A DNA stretch of 64,000 bases. Source: Belnapia mucosa. Its GTDB lineage: Bacteria; Pseudomonadota; Alphaproteobacteria; Acetobacterales; Acetobacteraceae. Every line of letters begins with the position of its first letter. Position 1 is the stretch's first letter. The stretch is taken from NCBI RefSeq assembly GCF_016775475.1, contig NZ_JAEUXJ010000003.1, positions 295,033 to 359,032 on the forward strand, written 5' to 3'. The translations under genes were made by a program, and so were the position numbers. The notes below the pieces were generated by a model. It saw only the letters and a program-made list of their open reading frames with translations, was not told the DNA's origin and searched no databases. Of the stretch, positions 1 through 8,398 are shown piece after piece.

Positions 1-1347
1 TCCGGCACCGACAGCCTGGCCCTGGCCGGCGGCGCCAACACCCTCACCATCGCCAATGTCGAGACCATCACCGGCGGGACGGGGGCCGACATCGTCACCC
101 TCGGCGCCGCCGTCTCGGGCGCCAGCATCGCCCTCGGCGCCGGGGCCGACAGCCTGACCCTGGCCAGCGGCGCCAACACCCTCACCCTCGGCGCCGATCT
201 CGAGACCCTGATCGGCGGCTCCGGCGTCGACGCCATCACCTTCTCCGCCGCCGTCTCCGGCGTCGCCGTCCGCCTCGGCGCCGGCAGCGACAGCCTGGTG
301 CTGGCCGATGGCGCCAACACCCTGACCCTCGCCGCGATCGAGAGCGTCACCGGCGGGACGGGCGCCGACACCGTCACCCTCGCCGAGGGCCAGACCAGCG
401 GCAGCATCGACCTCGGCGCCGGCACCGACAGCCTCGCCCTGGCCAATGCCGCCAACACCCTCACCGTCAGCAATGCCGAGACCATCACCGGCGGCTCGGC
501 CGCCGACAGCATCATCCTCGGCGCCGCCATCTCCGGCGCCGGCATCAGCCTCGGCGCCGGCCTCGACAGCCTGACCCTGGTCGGCAGCGCCAACACCATC
601 ACCGCCACCGGCGTCGAGACCATCACCGGCGGCACCGGCGCCGATGACGTCACCCTCGGTGCCGCCGTCTCGGGCGCCACCATCAACCTCGGCTCCGGCA
701 CCGACAGCCTGGCCCTGGCCGGCGGCGCCAACACCCTCACCATCGCCAATGTCGAGACCATCACCGGCGGCACAGGCGCCGACATCGTCACCCTCGGCGC
801 CCCGATTTCAGGTGCCACGATCAACCTGGGTGCGGGGACCGATCGGCTGACGCTCGCCAATGGCGCCAACACCGTCACGGTGACGAATACCGAGGTCGTC
901 AATGGCGGCACGGGCACGGATGCGATCACCGTCACCGGCAGCACCGCCACGCGCCTGAGCGGCGGCGAGGGCAATGATACCCTGGTCGGCGGCTCGGGTG
1001 GCGATCAGATCTCGGGCGGTGCGGGGGCGGACCAGCTCTCGGGCGGCAGCGGGGTGGACCGCTTCGTCTATGTGGCGGCGACGGAATCGCCGGTTGCCGG
1101 CGCCGACACCATCGCCGATTTCGACGCGACGGCCGATCTGCTGGTCTTCACCGGCCTGCTGACCGGCGCCTTCAGCTTCCTCGGCGCCGCGGCCCTGGGC
1201 GTCACCGGGGAAACCCAGGCGCGGTTCGACGACAGCACCAAGGTCCTGCTCATCGATCTCGGCGGCGACGGCAATGCTGATATGAAGATGGTGCTCACCG
1301 GCGTCTCGATCACGGATCTCGACGCCGGCGACTTCATCTGGCTGTAG
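1..1347 (+). CDS. RTX-type calcium-binding repeat protein, C-terminal part (5' partial)
   Basis: The frame is open from base 1, so the start lies outside the window and 448 residues are visible. The first ~320 residues are glycine-, threonine- and aspartate-rich tandem repeats of 46 residues (motifs NTLT, ETITGGTGAD, LGAGTDSL). From about residue 321 come four canonical RTX nonapeptides of the GGxGxDxUx type (GGEGNDTLV, GGSGGDQIS, GGAGADQLS, GGSGVDRFV), which bind calcium in a parallel beta-roll. The last ~90 residues (ADTIADFD..., ending DFIWL) resemble the C-terminal region of serralysin-type and other type I secreted proteins, where the secretion signal lies. It is probably a large secreted or surface protein. 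No catalytic domain is visible in this fragment, so the activity is unknown. The stop codon directly abuts that of the convergent dehydrogenase gene. Confidence 0.88.
   Translation, partial: SGTDSLALAGGANTLTIANVETITGGTGADIVTLGAAVSGASIALGAGADSLTLASGANTLTLGADLETLIGGSGVDAITFSAAVSGVAVRLGAGSDSLVLADGANTLTLAAIESVTGGTGADTVTLAEGQTSGSIDLGAGTDSLALANAANTLTVSNAETITGGSAADSIILGAAISGAGISLGAGLDSLTLVGSANTITATGVETITGGTGADDVTLGAAVSGATINLGSGTDSLALAGGANTLTIANVETITGGTGADIVTLGAPISGATINLGAGTDRLTLANGANTVTVTNTEVVNGGTGTDAITVTGSTATRLSGGEGNDTLVGGSGGDQISGGAGADQLSGGSGVDRFVYVAATESPVAGADTIADFDATADLLVFTGLLTGAFSFLGAAALGVTGETQARFDDSTKVLLIDLGGDGNADMKMVLTGVSITDLDAGDFIWL
4..960 (+). repeat. 138-bp in-frame tandem repeat of the RTX-type gene, seven units visible
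   Basis: Units start at 4, 142, 283, 421, 559, 697 and 835. The period is 138 bp, with one unit of 141 bp. Each encodes 46-47 residues beginning G-x-D-x-L. Units 1 and 6 are almost identical at the DNA level for about 110 bases, while their neighbours are more diverged. The array runs off the left edge and ends in a degenerate unit before the RTX nonapeptides. Confidence 0.9.
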
Positions 1348-2265
1348 CTACTTCCCCGTCGCCACGATGCGGCGGCAATGGTCGAGCGCCGCGCCAAGCA
1401 GGTTGTCGCTCGCCTCCGGCGTGCGGAAGGCGGCGTGGGAGGTGAGGGTGACATTGGCCAGCCGGGTGAAGGGATGCCCGGCCGGCAGCGGCTCCTGCGT
1501 GAAGACATCGAGGGCGGCGTGGCCGATATGCCCCGCCTCCAGCGCCGAGGCCAGGGCCAGCTCATCCACGACCGCGCCGCGGGCGGTGTTCACCAGGATC
1601 GACCCGGGCTTCATCTTCGCCAGGCGCTCGCGCGACAGGAAGCCGCGCGTCTCGTCATTCAGCAGCAGGTGCAGCGAGACCACGTCGCTCTCGGCCAGCA
1701 GCCGGTCGAGCTCCACGAACTCCACCCCCGGCATCGCCTTGGGCGAGCGGTTCCAGGCGAGCACCTTCATGCCGATCCCGGTGCAGAGCCGCGCCATCTC
1801 GGCGCCGATGCCGCCCAGCCCGATTAGCCCGATCGTCTTCCCGGTGAGTTGCATGCCCACCACCCGCGGCCAGCCGCCGGCGCGGATGGCGCCATCCATA
1901 TGCGCGGTCTGCCGCGCGGCATCCCACATCAGGGCGAAGGCCATCTCCGCCACCGCGGTGTCGCCATAGCCCTTGATGATATGAACGGTGACGCCGAGCG
2001 CCTCCAGCTCCTCCGGATTCATGTAGCTGCGGGCGCCGGTGCCGAGGAAGACGATGTGCTTCAGGCCGGGGCACTGCTTCACGATCTCGGTCGGGAATTG
2101 GGTATGGTCGTCGATGGCGATCTCATAGCCGGCCAGCAGCCGCGGCAGGTCGGCGGCCTTGATATCCGGGTCGCGGTGGATCGCCACCTCCGGATCGCCC
2201 GGGCGCATGAGCCGCTCGGTCACCTCCGCGAGCGACGGGTTGGCATCGACGAACAAGGCGCGCAT
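1348..2265 (-). CDS. D-isomer-specific 2-hydroxyacid dehydrogenase, NAD-binding
   Basis: A 305-residue protein of the D-2-hydroxyacid dehydrogenase family (D-lactate, glycerate and phosphoglycerate dehydrogenase relatives), which reduce 2-keto acids with NAD(P)H. It has the Rossmann loop GLGGIG at about 149-154 and the catalytic triad expected of the family: Arg in NTARG (~229), Glu in TQEP (~258) and His in LTSHAAF (~277). The length matches the family. The start is supported by a GGGGGAAGA Shine-Dalgarno in front of the ATG. It stands alone, convergent with the RTX gene with no bases between the stops. The substrate cannot be told from sequence. Confidence 0.85.
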   Translation of the reverse strand: MRALFVDANPSLAEVTERLMRPGDPEVAIHRDPDIKAADLPRLLAGYEIAIDDHTQFPTEIVKQCPGLKHIVFLGTGARSYMNPEELEALGVTVHIIKGYGDTAVAEMAFALMWDAARQTAHMDGAIRAGGWPRVVGMQLTGKTIGLIGLGGIGAEMARLCTGIGMKVLAWNRSPKAMPGVEFVELDRLLAESDVVSLHLLLNDETRGFLSRERLAKMKPGSILVNTARGAVVDELALASALEAGHIGHAALDVFTQEPLPAGHPFTRLANVTLTSHAAFRTPEASDNLLGAALDHCRRIVATGK

Positions 2266-2341
2266 GGCGGTCTTCCCCCGGCAGGTTCACCGCGCATCGT
2301 AACGCCGGCCGCCGGGAGGTCCAGTCGCGGGCCGCGCCGCG

Positions 2342-2743
2342 TCAGGCAGCGGCTGTTCGTCCGCCATAGGCCTGCAGCATCCGCGCCATCACCGCCTCGA
2401 TGCCGCCCGCGACCTGGCTGCCCTCCTGCGCGCCGAGCAGCGTCGCCATGCCCTCCGGCGCCACCGGGACCCGGCTGCCAAGGCGGTGTGGCCGCGCCTT
2501 CGCCATCTCGGCCTGGCTCAGCCTGCCGTCGGCATCGGAATCGAGTGCCTTGAAGGCGGCATCCGCTGCCCGCGCGCCGGCAGACTCTGCCGTCGCCCCC
2601 GCATGCGCCGGCCTGGCGAGGGCCTTGAACTCATCAAGGGAGAGGCTGCCATCGCCATCCTTGTCGGCGCGGCTGAACAGCCTCTCCCGCATCTGCTGCA
2701 CCAGGGCGGCGTTGCCGGCGCTGCCCGATGTCGAGACCTGCAT
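2342..2743 (-). CDS. EF-hand domain protein
   Basis: A 133-residue protein with two EF-hand calcium-binding loops: DKDGDGSLSLDE at about residues 27-38 and DSDADGRLSQAE at about 68-79. Both have acidic residues at positions 1, 3, 5 and 12. I see no signal peptide or membrane segment. The frame extends upstream to another ATG at 2788, but the ATG at 2743 has a GGAGG ribosome-binding site at the usual distance and the longer version has none. The role is unknown; calcium buffering or sensing is the usual assumption for such small bacterial EF-hand proteins. Confidence 0.72.
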   Translation of the reverse strand: MQVSTSGSAGNAALVQQMRERLFSRADKDGDGSLSLDEFKALARPAHAGATAESAGARAADAAFKALDSDADGRLSQAEMAKARPHRLGSRVPVAPEGMATLLGAQEGSQVAGGIEAVMARMLQAYGGRTAAA

Positions 2744-2795
2744 ATCCCTGACCTCCGTTGTGGCGGGAGGAGGTAGAGCATCCGCCATGCCAGGC

Positions 2796-3704
2796 TCAGC
2801 CCAGGCGAAGGAACATCAGCTCATGCTTGTTGTGCGCGCCGTGGAAGACCTGGGCGCCGGGAATTGCGGCGAACTCCGCCGCCGCCTCATGGTCGGTTTC
2901 GCCCTGGAATTTGATGGTGCAGCAGAAATTCCGCGCCCGCCCCGCCTCCAGCCAGCGCCGCACCAGGGCCAGCAGCCGGTGCGGGTAGCAAATGACATCG
3001 CTGAACAGCCAATCGACCGGCGGATGGTGGCGGGGATCGAGGCCGAAGGCACTCTCCTGCCGCACCGCCACATTCGGCAGGGCGGCCACCGCCGGATCGA
3101 GTGCCGCCTTGTCCACCGCCGTCACCTGCGCGCCGAGCTGCGCCAGCGCCCAGGTCCAGCCCCCCGGCGCGGCGCCAAGGTCGAGGCAGGTCTCGCCCGG
3201 TTGCGGCCAGCGCCCGGCCCGGGTCAGCGCCTCCCAGAGCTTCAGATAGGCGCGGCTCGGCGGCCCCTCCCGGTCCTCGACGAATTGCACCGCGCCGTTG
3301 ACGAAAGGGCTGGTCTTGGTCGGGCTCAGCAGCAGCCGGTCCGGCGCCAGCAGGGTCCAGGCGCCGAGATGGGCGGTGGGCGCGGGTTCGGGAAACAGCA
3401 GCGGCCGGGCCTTCACCGGCGGCAGGCGTTCGGCGATCAGCGCCGCGCGGCGATGCTGGCCATGGGCATAGAGCGCCCAGTTGCGCTGGATGGCCCGCAG
3501 CGCATCGGCCGCCGCCTTCACCGAGGGGGCCGGCACCTCCTGCGGCGCCGTCCAGGTCTCCAGCGCCCAGGCGGCCGGCACCGGCGGCTCTGGCGAGAGG
3601 GCAAGGCGGCCATGCCAGGCGGCGATGCCGGCACCGGCGCGGCGCAGCTCCTCGGCCAGCTCCGCCTCGAATCCCTCATCGGCGAGATAGGCGGCGCCGA
3701 TCAC
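2796..3704 (-). CDS. FtsJ-fold SAM-dependent methyltransferase, RlmM-like
   Basis: A protein of about 302 residues whose C-terminal half is an FtsJ/RrmJ-type Rossmann methyltransferase: SAM motif LDLGAAPGGW at ~174-183, WLFSDVI further on and TIKFQGE near the end. Together with the Lys in AYLKLWEAL this gives the Lys-Asp-Lys pattern of 2'-O-ribose methyltransferases. The N-terminal ~130 residues resemble the extra domain of RlmM, the 23S rRNA 2'-O-methyltransferase acting on C2498 in E. coli. A 23S rRNA methylation role is inference. I chose the GTG at 3704 because it overlaps the TGA of the upstream DUF423 gene (GTGA); longer readings would run inside that gene. Confidence 0.72.
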   Translation of the reverse strand: MIGAAYLADEGFEAELAEELRRAGAGIAAWHGRLALSPEPPVPAAWALETWTAPQEVPAPSVKAAADALRAIQRNWALYAHGQHRRAALIAERLPPVKARPLLFPEPAPTAHLGAWTLLAPDRLLLSPTKTSPFVNGAVQFVEDREGPPSRAYLKLWEALTRAGRWPQPGETCLDLGAAPGGWTWALAQLGAQVTAVDKAALDPAVAALPNVAVRQESAFGLDPRHHPPVDWLFSDVICYPHRLLALVRRWLEAGRARNFCCTIKFQGETDHEAAAEFAAIPGAQVFHGAHNKHELMFLRLG

Positions 3705-4069
3705 CGGCGGATCAGGGCCGAAAGGCCGAGCAGCGCCCAGGCGGCCATGAGCGTGATGCCGCCCGTCGGCGCCACCGGGCCGAGCGAGGTACCGCCGATC
3801 GCCAGCGCATAGACCCCGCCGCAAAACAGGATCAGCCCGAGCGCGAAGCCGGCGCCGGCCAGATGCACCAGCATCCCGCCGCGCCGCTCCGCCCAGAGCC
3901 CCGCCGCCAGCAGGGCCAGGGCATGCCAGCCCTGCATCTGGATGCCATTCGCCAGCATGGCGAGCCGCGCCGGATCGAGCCGGGCCGGCGCGCCATGCGC
4001 AGCCCAGGCCGCGAGGCCGACAGCGGTGAGCCCGGCGAGGGCGCCGAGGGCAAGCCAGAGACGATGCAT
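3701..4069 (-). CDS. DUF423 family small membrane protein
   Basis: A 122-residue, very hydrophobic protein starting MHRLWLALGALAGL, with about four transmembrane helices. The AAWAAHGA segment after the first helix and the NGIQMQGWHALALL and GGVYALA segments are typical of DUF423 (YgdD-like) inner-membrane proteins. The biochemical function is unknown. Its stop codon overlaps the GTG start of the methyltransferase downstream, so the two are probably translated together. It lies 10 bp after the endonuclease V gene. Confidence 0.8.
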   Translation of the reverse strand: MHRLWLALGALAGLTAVGLAAWAAHGAPARLDPARLAMLANGIQMQGWHALALLAAGLWAERRGGMLVHLAGAGFALGLILFCGGVYALAIGGTSLGPVAPTGGITLMAAWALLGLSALIRR

Positions 4070-4079
4070 GCTCGGGGCC

Positions 4080-4796
4080 TTACTCCACCGCCTCCGGCTT
4101 GGCGACCCCATGGGCCCGGCGCGCCGCATTGGCCGCCAGATGCGCTTGCCGCGTCGGCTCCGGCAGCCGGTAGCCGGTGCCGCAGCGCAGCACCCATTCC
4201 ACCGCCGTCGCCGGCGAGACCCGGTGGCCGGGCGAGATATAGAGCGGGTTGGAGCGCCGCCGGGTCCGCAGCACGGAGGCGAGCGTCCGGCCCTTCCAGA
4301 CCAGCGGCACCGCCGCCCCCGGCTCCTCGCCCAGCTCACCCTCCGGCCGGCCGACCAGCGGCGATTTGGCGACGCCGATGCTCGGCACATCCAGCACCAC
4401 CCCGAGATGCGAGGCGATGCCGAGCCCGCGCGGATGGGCGACGCCATGCCCATCCACCAGCACCAGGTCGGGATGCTCGGCCAGCTTCGCCCAGGCCTCC
4501 AGCAGCGCCGGCACCTCGCGGAAGCCGAGGAAGCCGGGGATATAGGGCATGGTCGCCCGGCGCACCGCGCTGGCGCTCGCCACCACGTCGAGCCCCGGCC
4601 AGGACAGCACCACCACGGCGGCGAAGACCAGGTTCTCGGGGTCGAAGCGGGTATTGCTGATATCGACGCCGCCGATCAGCCGCACCGGGCCAAGCGCATC
4701 CTCCGTCACCACCCGGGCGGCGAGCGCCACCTGCGCGGCGCGGGCGGTGGCGAGATCGGGCGGGTCGATCCAGTCGGGCGGCAGGGGCTCGGGCAT
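4080..4796 (-). CDS. nfi: Endonuclease V (deoxyinosine 3'-endonuclease)
   Basis: A 238-residue protein with the full endonuclease V signature: GGVDIS with the first metal-binding Asp (~44), YIPGFLGFRE with the catalytic Glu (~93), LVDGHGVAHPRGLGIASHLG with the second Asp and substrate-contacting His residues, and GVAKSPLVG. The enzyme nicks DNA one nucleotide 3' of deoxyinosine, starting repair of deaminated adenine. The length is normal. It heads a minus-strand run with the DUF423 and methyltransferase genes. Confidence 0.93.
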   Translation of the reverse strand: MPEPLPPDWIDPPDLATARAAQVALAARVVTEDALGPVRLIGGVDISNTRFDPENLVFAAVVVLSWPGLDVVASASAVRRATMPYIPGFLGFREVPALLEAWAKLAEHPDLVLVDGHGVAHPRGLGIASHLGVVLDVPSIGVAKSPLVGRPEGELGEEPGAAVPLVWKGRTLASVLRTRRRSNPLYISPGHRVSPATAVEWVLRCGTGYRLPEPTRQAHLAANAARRAHGVAKPEAVE

Positions 4797-4815
4797 GCAG
4801 GGGAAGCGCCCAGGA

Positions 4816-5682
4816 TCAGGGGGCGGTTGCGCCCAGCATGGCCGGGACCAGCAGGCCGAGATTGTGCCGCATCATCGCCTCGTAGCTCGGCGCCGGCCCA
4901 TCGGGTGGGGAGAGGGTATCGGCATAGAGCCGCCCGCGCACCACGACCCCGGCCTCGCGCGCCAGCCGTTCCATCACCGCCTGGCTGCCCAGGCCCTCGA
5001 TGAAGACGGCCGAGACCCGTTCGGTGCGGATCTGCTGGATCAGCGCCGCCACCGCGGCGGCCGAGGGCTGCGACTCCGGCGACATGCCCTGAGGCGCCAG
5101 CACCCGCACCCCGTAGCGAGTGGCGAAATAGCCGAAGGCGTCGTGGCTGCTGACGAAGACCCGGCGTTCCGGCGGCACCCGGGCGATCTCCGCCTCGACC
5201 CAGGCATCGAGGGCGGCGAGGCGGGCCTCATAAGCCGCGGCGGCGACCGCCCCCGCCGGGAGGATGCCGCCGAGGCCGCGCGCGATGCCGGCGGCATAGG
5301 CGCGGGCCAGCCGAACATCCTGCCAGGCATGCGGATCGGCCCTGCGCGCCGCCACACCCTCCGTCGCCGTGACCACCGGGCCGGCATAGCGGGTGCTGCG
5401 GAGCAGCCGGTCCAGCCAGGGCTCGAAGCCGAGGCCGTTGCGGACCACCAGCCGGGCGCCGGCGATGGCCGCCGCCTCCGAGGGGCGGGGCTGGAAGTGA
5501 TGCGCATCCGCCTCCGGCCCGGCCAGCACCCGGAGCGTCACCGCATCCCCCGCCAATTGCTGCACCATGTCCCCGAGGATGGAAAAGGAGGCGACGACGA
5601 TCGGCTTGGCCTCGGCGCGAAGGCGTCCGGCGAGCAGCAGGGCGGGGGTGGCGAGCAGGGCACGGCGGGGGGCAAGGAGCAT
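4816..5682 (-). CDS. Zinc/manganese ABC transporter substrate-binding protein, ZnuA/TroA-like
   Basis: A 288-residue periplasmic protein with an N-terminal signal (MLLAPRRALLATPALLLAGRL). It carries the metal ligands of cluster A-I binding proteins: His in DAHHFQP (~61), His in DPHAWQD (~120), His in SSHDAFGYF (~185) and Asp in YADTLSP (~258). The His-rich loop found in many ZnuA proteins is missing, so affinity for zinc over manganese is not certain. No permease or ATPase partner gene is nearby. The ATG at 5682 is preceded at once by a 15-bp Zur-like palindrome and has no Shine-Dalgarno, which suggests a leaderless mRNA. Zinc-dependent repression is inferred from that site. Confidence 0.82.
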   Translation of the reverse strand: MLLAPRRALLATPALLLAGRLRAEAKPIVVASFSILGDMVQQLAGDAVTLRVLAGPEADAHHFQPRPSEAAAIAGARLVVRNGLGFEPWLDRLLRSTRYAGPVVTATEGVAARRADPHAWQDVRLARAYAAGIARGLGGILPAGAVAAAAYEARLAALDAWVEAEIARVPPERRVFVSSHDAFGYFATRYGVRVLAPQGMSPESQPSAAAVAALIQQIRTERVSAVFIEGLGSQAVMERLAREAGVVVRGRLYADTLSPPDGPAPSYEAMMRHNLGLLVPAMLGATAP

Positions 5683-5697
5683 TGTTATAATATAACA
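5683..5697. promoter_or_regulatory. Zur-like operator overlapping the promoter of the ZnuA-like gene
   Basis: A perfect 7-1-7 inverted repeat, TGTTATA-A-TATAACA, very AT-rich within GC-rich surroundings and directly adjoining the ATG of the metal-binding protein. It fits the GTTATAnnATAAC-type boxes recognised by Zur (zinc-responsive Fur family) in Proteobacteria, and it also contains a TATAAT-like -10 sequence. A repressor bound here would block transcription of the minus-strand gene; an effect on the plus-strand gene 117 bp away is less certain. Confidence 0.7.
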
Positions 5698-5813
5698 CCG
5701 ACAGGCGCCGCCGTCATCCATTCGTCGCCAGATGCATCTGCCGCGTTGGCGAAGCCAGTCTTCCGGCCGATATTGGGGGAGACGACGACCCCACGGCGGA
5801 ACGGAAACTGTGC

Positions 5814-6788
5814 ATGGCATCCAGCGAATGGGAGATCCCGCCGGAACTCCAACCCGACCCGACCGACCACGAATTCGACATGGATGCGGTGCTGCGGTCG
5901 GTGGTGGCGGTGAAGGCGCTGGTGCCGCCGGATGCCTTCACCGCCCAGACCCTCGGCACGGAACGGGCGGGCAGCGGCGTGGTGATCCGGCCGGACGGGC
6001 TGATCGCCACCATCGGCTATCTGGTGACCGAGGCGGAGGATATCTGGCTGACGACGCATGATGGCCGAGTCGTCCCCGGCCATGCCCTGGCCTATGATTT
6101 CGAGACCGGCTTCGGGCTGATCCAGGCGCTCGGCAAGCTCAACCTGCCGGCCCTGCCGATCGAATCCGGCCCGGCACCCAAGCCGGGCGATGTGGCGGTG
6201 CTGGCCAGCGCCGGGGGGCGGAAGCATGCGCTCCGCTGCACCATCGCCGCCCGGCAGGAATTCGCCGGCCACTGGGAATACATGCTGGAGGAGGCGCTGT
6301 TCACCGCCCCCGCCCATCCCTCCTGGGGCGGAGCCGGGCTGATCGGCGGCGACGGCAAGCTGATGGGCATCGGCTCCCTCGTCATGCAGCAGCAGGACGG
6401 CAAGGGGCGGCGCGTCGATCTCAACATGGTGGTGCCGGCCAGCCTGCTGCCGCCGATCCTGGACGACCTGCTGAATTACGGCCGCCCCAACCATCCGGCG
6501 CGGCCCTGGCTCGGCCTCTATGCCGGGGAGGATGAGGAGGGCGTGCTGGTCTCCTCCATGGCACGCAACGGGCCGGCGCAGCGGGCCGGGCTGCAGGAGG
6601 GCGACCGGATCCTCGCCGTCGGCGGCACCCGCATCTCCGACCTCGCCGGCCTCTGGCGCGCGGTCTGGGCCTGCGGCGATGCCGGGACGCGCATCCCGCT
6701 GACTATCAAGGGAGAAGCCGGGCAGCGGGAGGTATCGCTCGCCTCCATCGACCGACGCTCCTTCCTCAAGGCCCCGAGGCTCCATTGA
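5814..6788 (+). CDS. HtrA/DegP-like trypsin-fold protein with PDZ domain, probably catalytically dead
   Basis: A 324-residue protein with the order of an S1C (HtrA) protease: trypsin-like fold (~25-215) and a C-terminal PDZ domain (~228-320; GVLVSSMARNGPAQRAGLQEGDRILAVGG). The three catalytic positions do not match the family. The TNxHV motif reads TIGYLV (His replaced by Tyr ~69), the DxxTD motif reads DFETG (Asp replaced by Gly ~99), and GNSGG reads PSWGG (Ser replaced by Trp ~171, though Ser170 is next to it). No signal peptide or membrane anchor is visible, so it may be cytoplasmic. I infer a peptide-binding or scaffold role rather than proteolysis. Its TGA overlaps the TTG start of the next gene. 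Confidence 0.75.
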   Translation: MASSEWEIPPELQPDPTDHEFDMDAVLRSVVAVKALVPPDAFTAQTLGTERAGSGVVIRPDGLIATIGYLVTEAEDIWLTTHDGRVVPGHALAYDFETGFGLIQALGKLNLPALPIESGPAPKPGDVAVLASAGGRKHALRCTIAARQEFAGHWEYMLEEALFTAPAHPSWGGAGLIGGDGKLMGIGSLVMQQQDGKGRRVDLNMVVPASLLPPILDDLLNYGRPNHPARPWLGLYAGEDEEGVLVSSMARNGPAQRAGLQEGDRILAVGGTRISDLAGLWRAVWACGDAGTRIPLTIKGEAGQREVSLASIDRRSFLKAPRLH

Positions 6789-8368
6789 GCGCGGAGCTCG
6801 ACGCGCTGGCGCTGCGCCGGCATGCCCGCCGCCTGCTGGCCGGCTGGGACCGGCCCGGCTCGCCAGGTGCTGCGCTCGGCCTGGTGCGCGACGGCGCGCT
6901 GGCGCTGCACGAAAGCGCGGGCTTCGCCAGCATCGAACTCGGCGTGCCGATCGAGCCGGAGACCTGCTTCCGCGTCGCCTCGGTCAGCAAGCAATTCACC
7001 TGCGCCGCCATCCTGCTGCTGGCCGCCGAGGGCCGGCTCTCGGTCGCGGATGCTATCCATGACCACCTGCCGGAACTGCCCGATTTCGGCGCCCGCATCA
7101 GCATCGACCAGCTGATGCACAATGTCTCCGGCATGCGCGACATGCTGGAGCTGATGCGGCTCGGCGGCGCCGACCTGTCGCAGCCCTGGAAGACCGAGGA
7201 TCTGCTGGAGGCCATCGGCCGGCAGCGGAGCCTGAACTTCGCCCCCGGCACGCGCTTCCGCTATTCGAACAGCGGCTTCCTGCTGCTCGGCCGGATCGTC
7301 GAGGTGGTGAGCGGCGAGTCCCTTGGCGATTTCCTCGCCCGCCGCATCTTCACCCCGCTCGGGATGACCCGCACGCGCCATACGCCGAGCGTGACGGAGA
7401 TCGTGCCGGGCCTCGCCACCGGCTACCTGCCGCAGGGCGAGGGTTTCGTGCGCGCGCTGCACGGCTTCCCGCTCGGCGGCGAGGGCGGGCTCGTTTCCTG
7501 CGTCGAGGATCTGGCCCTCTGGGACCGGAATTTCGATGCGGGCCTCGTCCCCGGCATCGCCGAGGCGCTGGTGGAGCCGCTGGCCTTCGCCAATGGCCGG
7601 CCGAACACCTATGCGCGGGGGCTGGAGGTCACGACCTATCGCGGCCTCCGCACCGTGGACCATGGCGGGCTCTGGCCCGGCTTCAAGACCTGCTTCCTGC
7701 GCGTGCCGGAGCGGGGGATGACGGTGATCGCCATCGCCAATCATGGCGGGATCGACACCCATGCGCTGGCCCATCGCCTGCTGGATGCGGCGCTGGAGGG
7801 CACGCCCGGCTTCCATCCCGTGCCGCCCATGCCGGCGCTGAGCGGGTTGTTCGGCCGCTGGGTCGAGCCGGAGAGCGGCGCCACGGTGGAATTCGCGCCC
7901 GGCCCGGTGGCGACGCAGCATGGGGTGCCCTTCCCCCTCGCCCCGTCCGAGGATGGCCGCCTGGTCGCCCGCCGCGGCGTCTTCCCCTTCGCCGCCAGCC
8001 TGCCCGAGGGCGACAGCCTCATCCTCGAGACCGATGCCGGCACGCGGACCCGCTTCCGCCGTGCGCCGGAGACGGCCAGCCTGCCCGAGGGACTGGAAGG
8101 CACCTGGCACTGCGAGGAATTGGGCGCCGCCTGGACCTTCGCCCCGGATGGGGATGAGATGGCGGTGCGGGTGCGCGGCCCGCTGACCGTCGCCGGCCCC
8201 TGGCCGCTGGTCCCGATCGCGGGCGACGCCTTCCGCATCCGCACTCCCGGCACGCTCTTCCAGGGCTGGCTGGATGCGAAGGCGGAGCGTGATGCGGAGG
8301 GCGGCATCGCCGCCCTCTTGGTGAATGGCGCGCGGGCGAGCAGGCTGCGCTTCACACGAGAACACTAG
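6785..8368 (+). CDS. D-aminopeptidase-type serine hydrolase (class C beta-lactamase fold)
   Basis: A 527-residue protein. Its active-site motifs fall almost where they lie in Ochrobactrum D-aminopeptidase (DAP): SVSK (Ser66, Lys69), YSN (~159-161) and HGG (~293). The length and the two C-terminal beta-barrel-like domains (LFQGWLDAK..., near the end) also match DAP, which releases N-terminal D-amino acids from peptides. A different penicillin-binding-protein-like amidase or esterase activity cannot be excluded. No signal peptide is seen. It starts with TTG overlapping the stop of the HtrA-like gene (TTGA), so the two are likely coupled. A second, related hydrolase is at 51195-52718. Confidence 0.8.
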   Translation: MSAELDALALRRHARRLLAGWDRPGSPGAALGLVRDGALALHESAGFASIELGVPIEPETCFRVASVSKQFTCAAILLLAAEGRLSVADAIHDHLPELPDFGARISIDQLMHNVSGMRDMLELMRLGGADLSQPWKTEDLLEAIGRQRSLNFAPGTRFRYSNSGFLLLGRIVEVVSGESLGDFLARRIFTPLGMTRTRHTPSVTEIVPGLATGYLPQGEGFVRALHGFPLGGEGGLVSCVEDLALWDRNFDAGLVPGIAEALVEPLAFANGRPNTYARGLEVTTYRGLRTVDHGGLWPGFKTCFLRVPERGMTVIAIANHGGIDTHALAHRLLDAALEGTPGFHPVPPMPALSGLFGRWVEPESGATVEFAPGPVATQHGVPFPLAPSEDGRLVARRGVFPFAASLPEGDSLILETDAGTRTRFRRAPETASLPEGLEGTWHCEELGAAWTFAPDGDEMAVRVRGPLTVAGPWPLVPIAGDAFRIRTPGTLFQGWLDAKAERDAEGGIAALLVNGARASRLRFTREH

Positions 8369-8398
8369 ACGCCCGATCACGGGGGAGGAGACAACAAG

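Noticed and set aside
4-960. Regular repeats that could suggest a CRISPR array
   Set aside because: The 138-bp repeats are contiguous, in frame and without unique spacers; they encode protein repeats.
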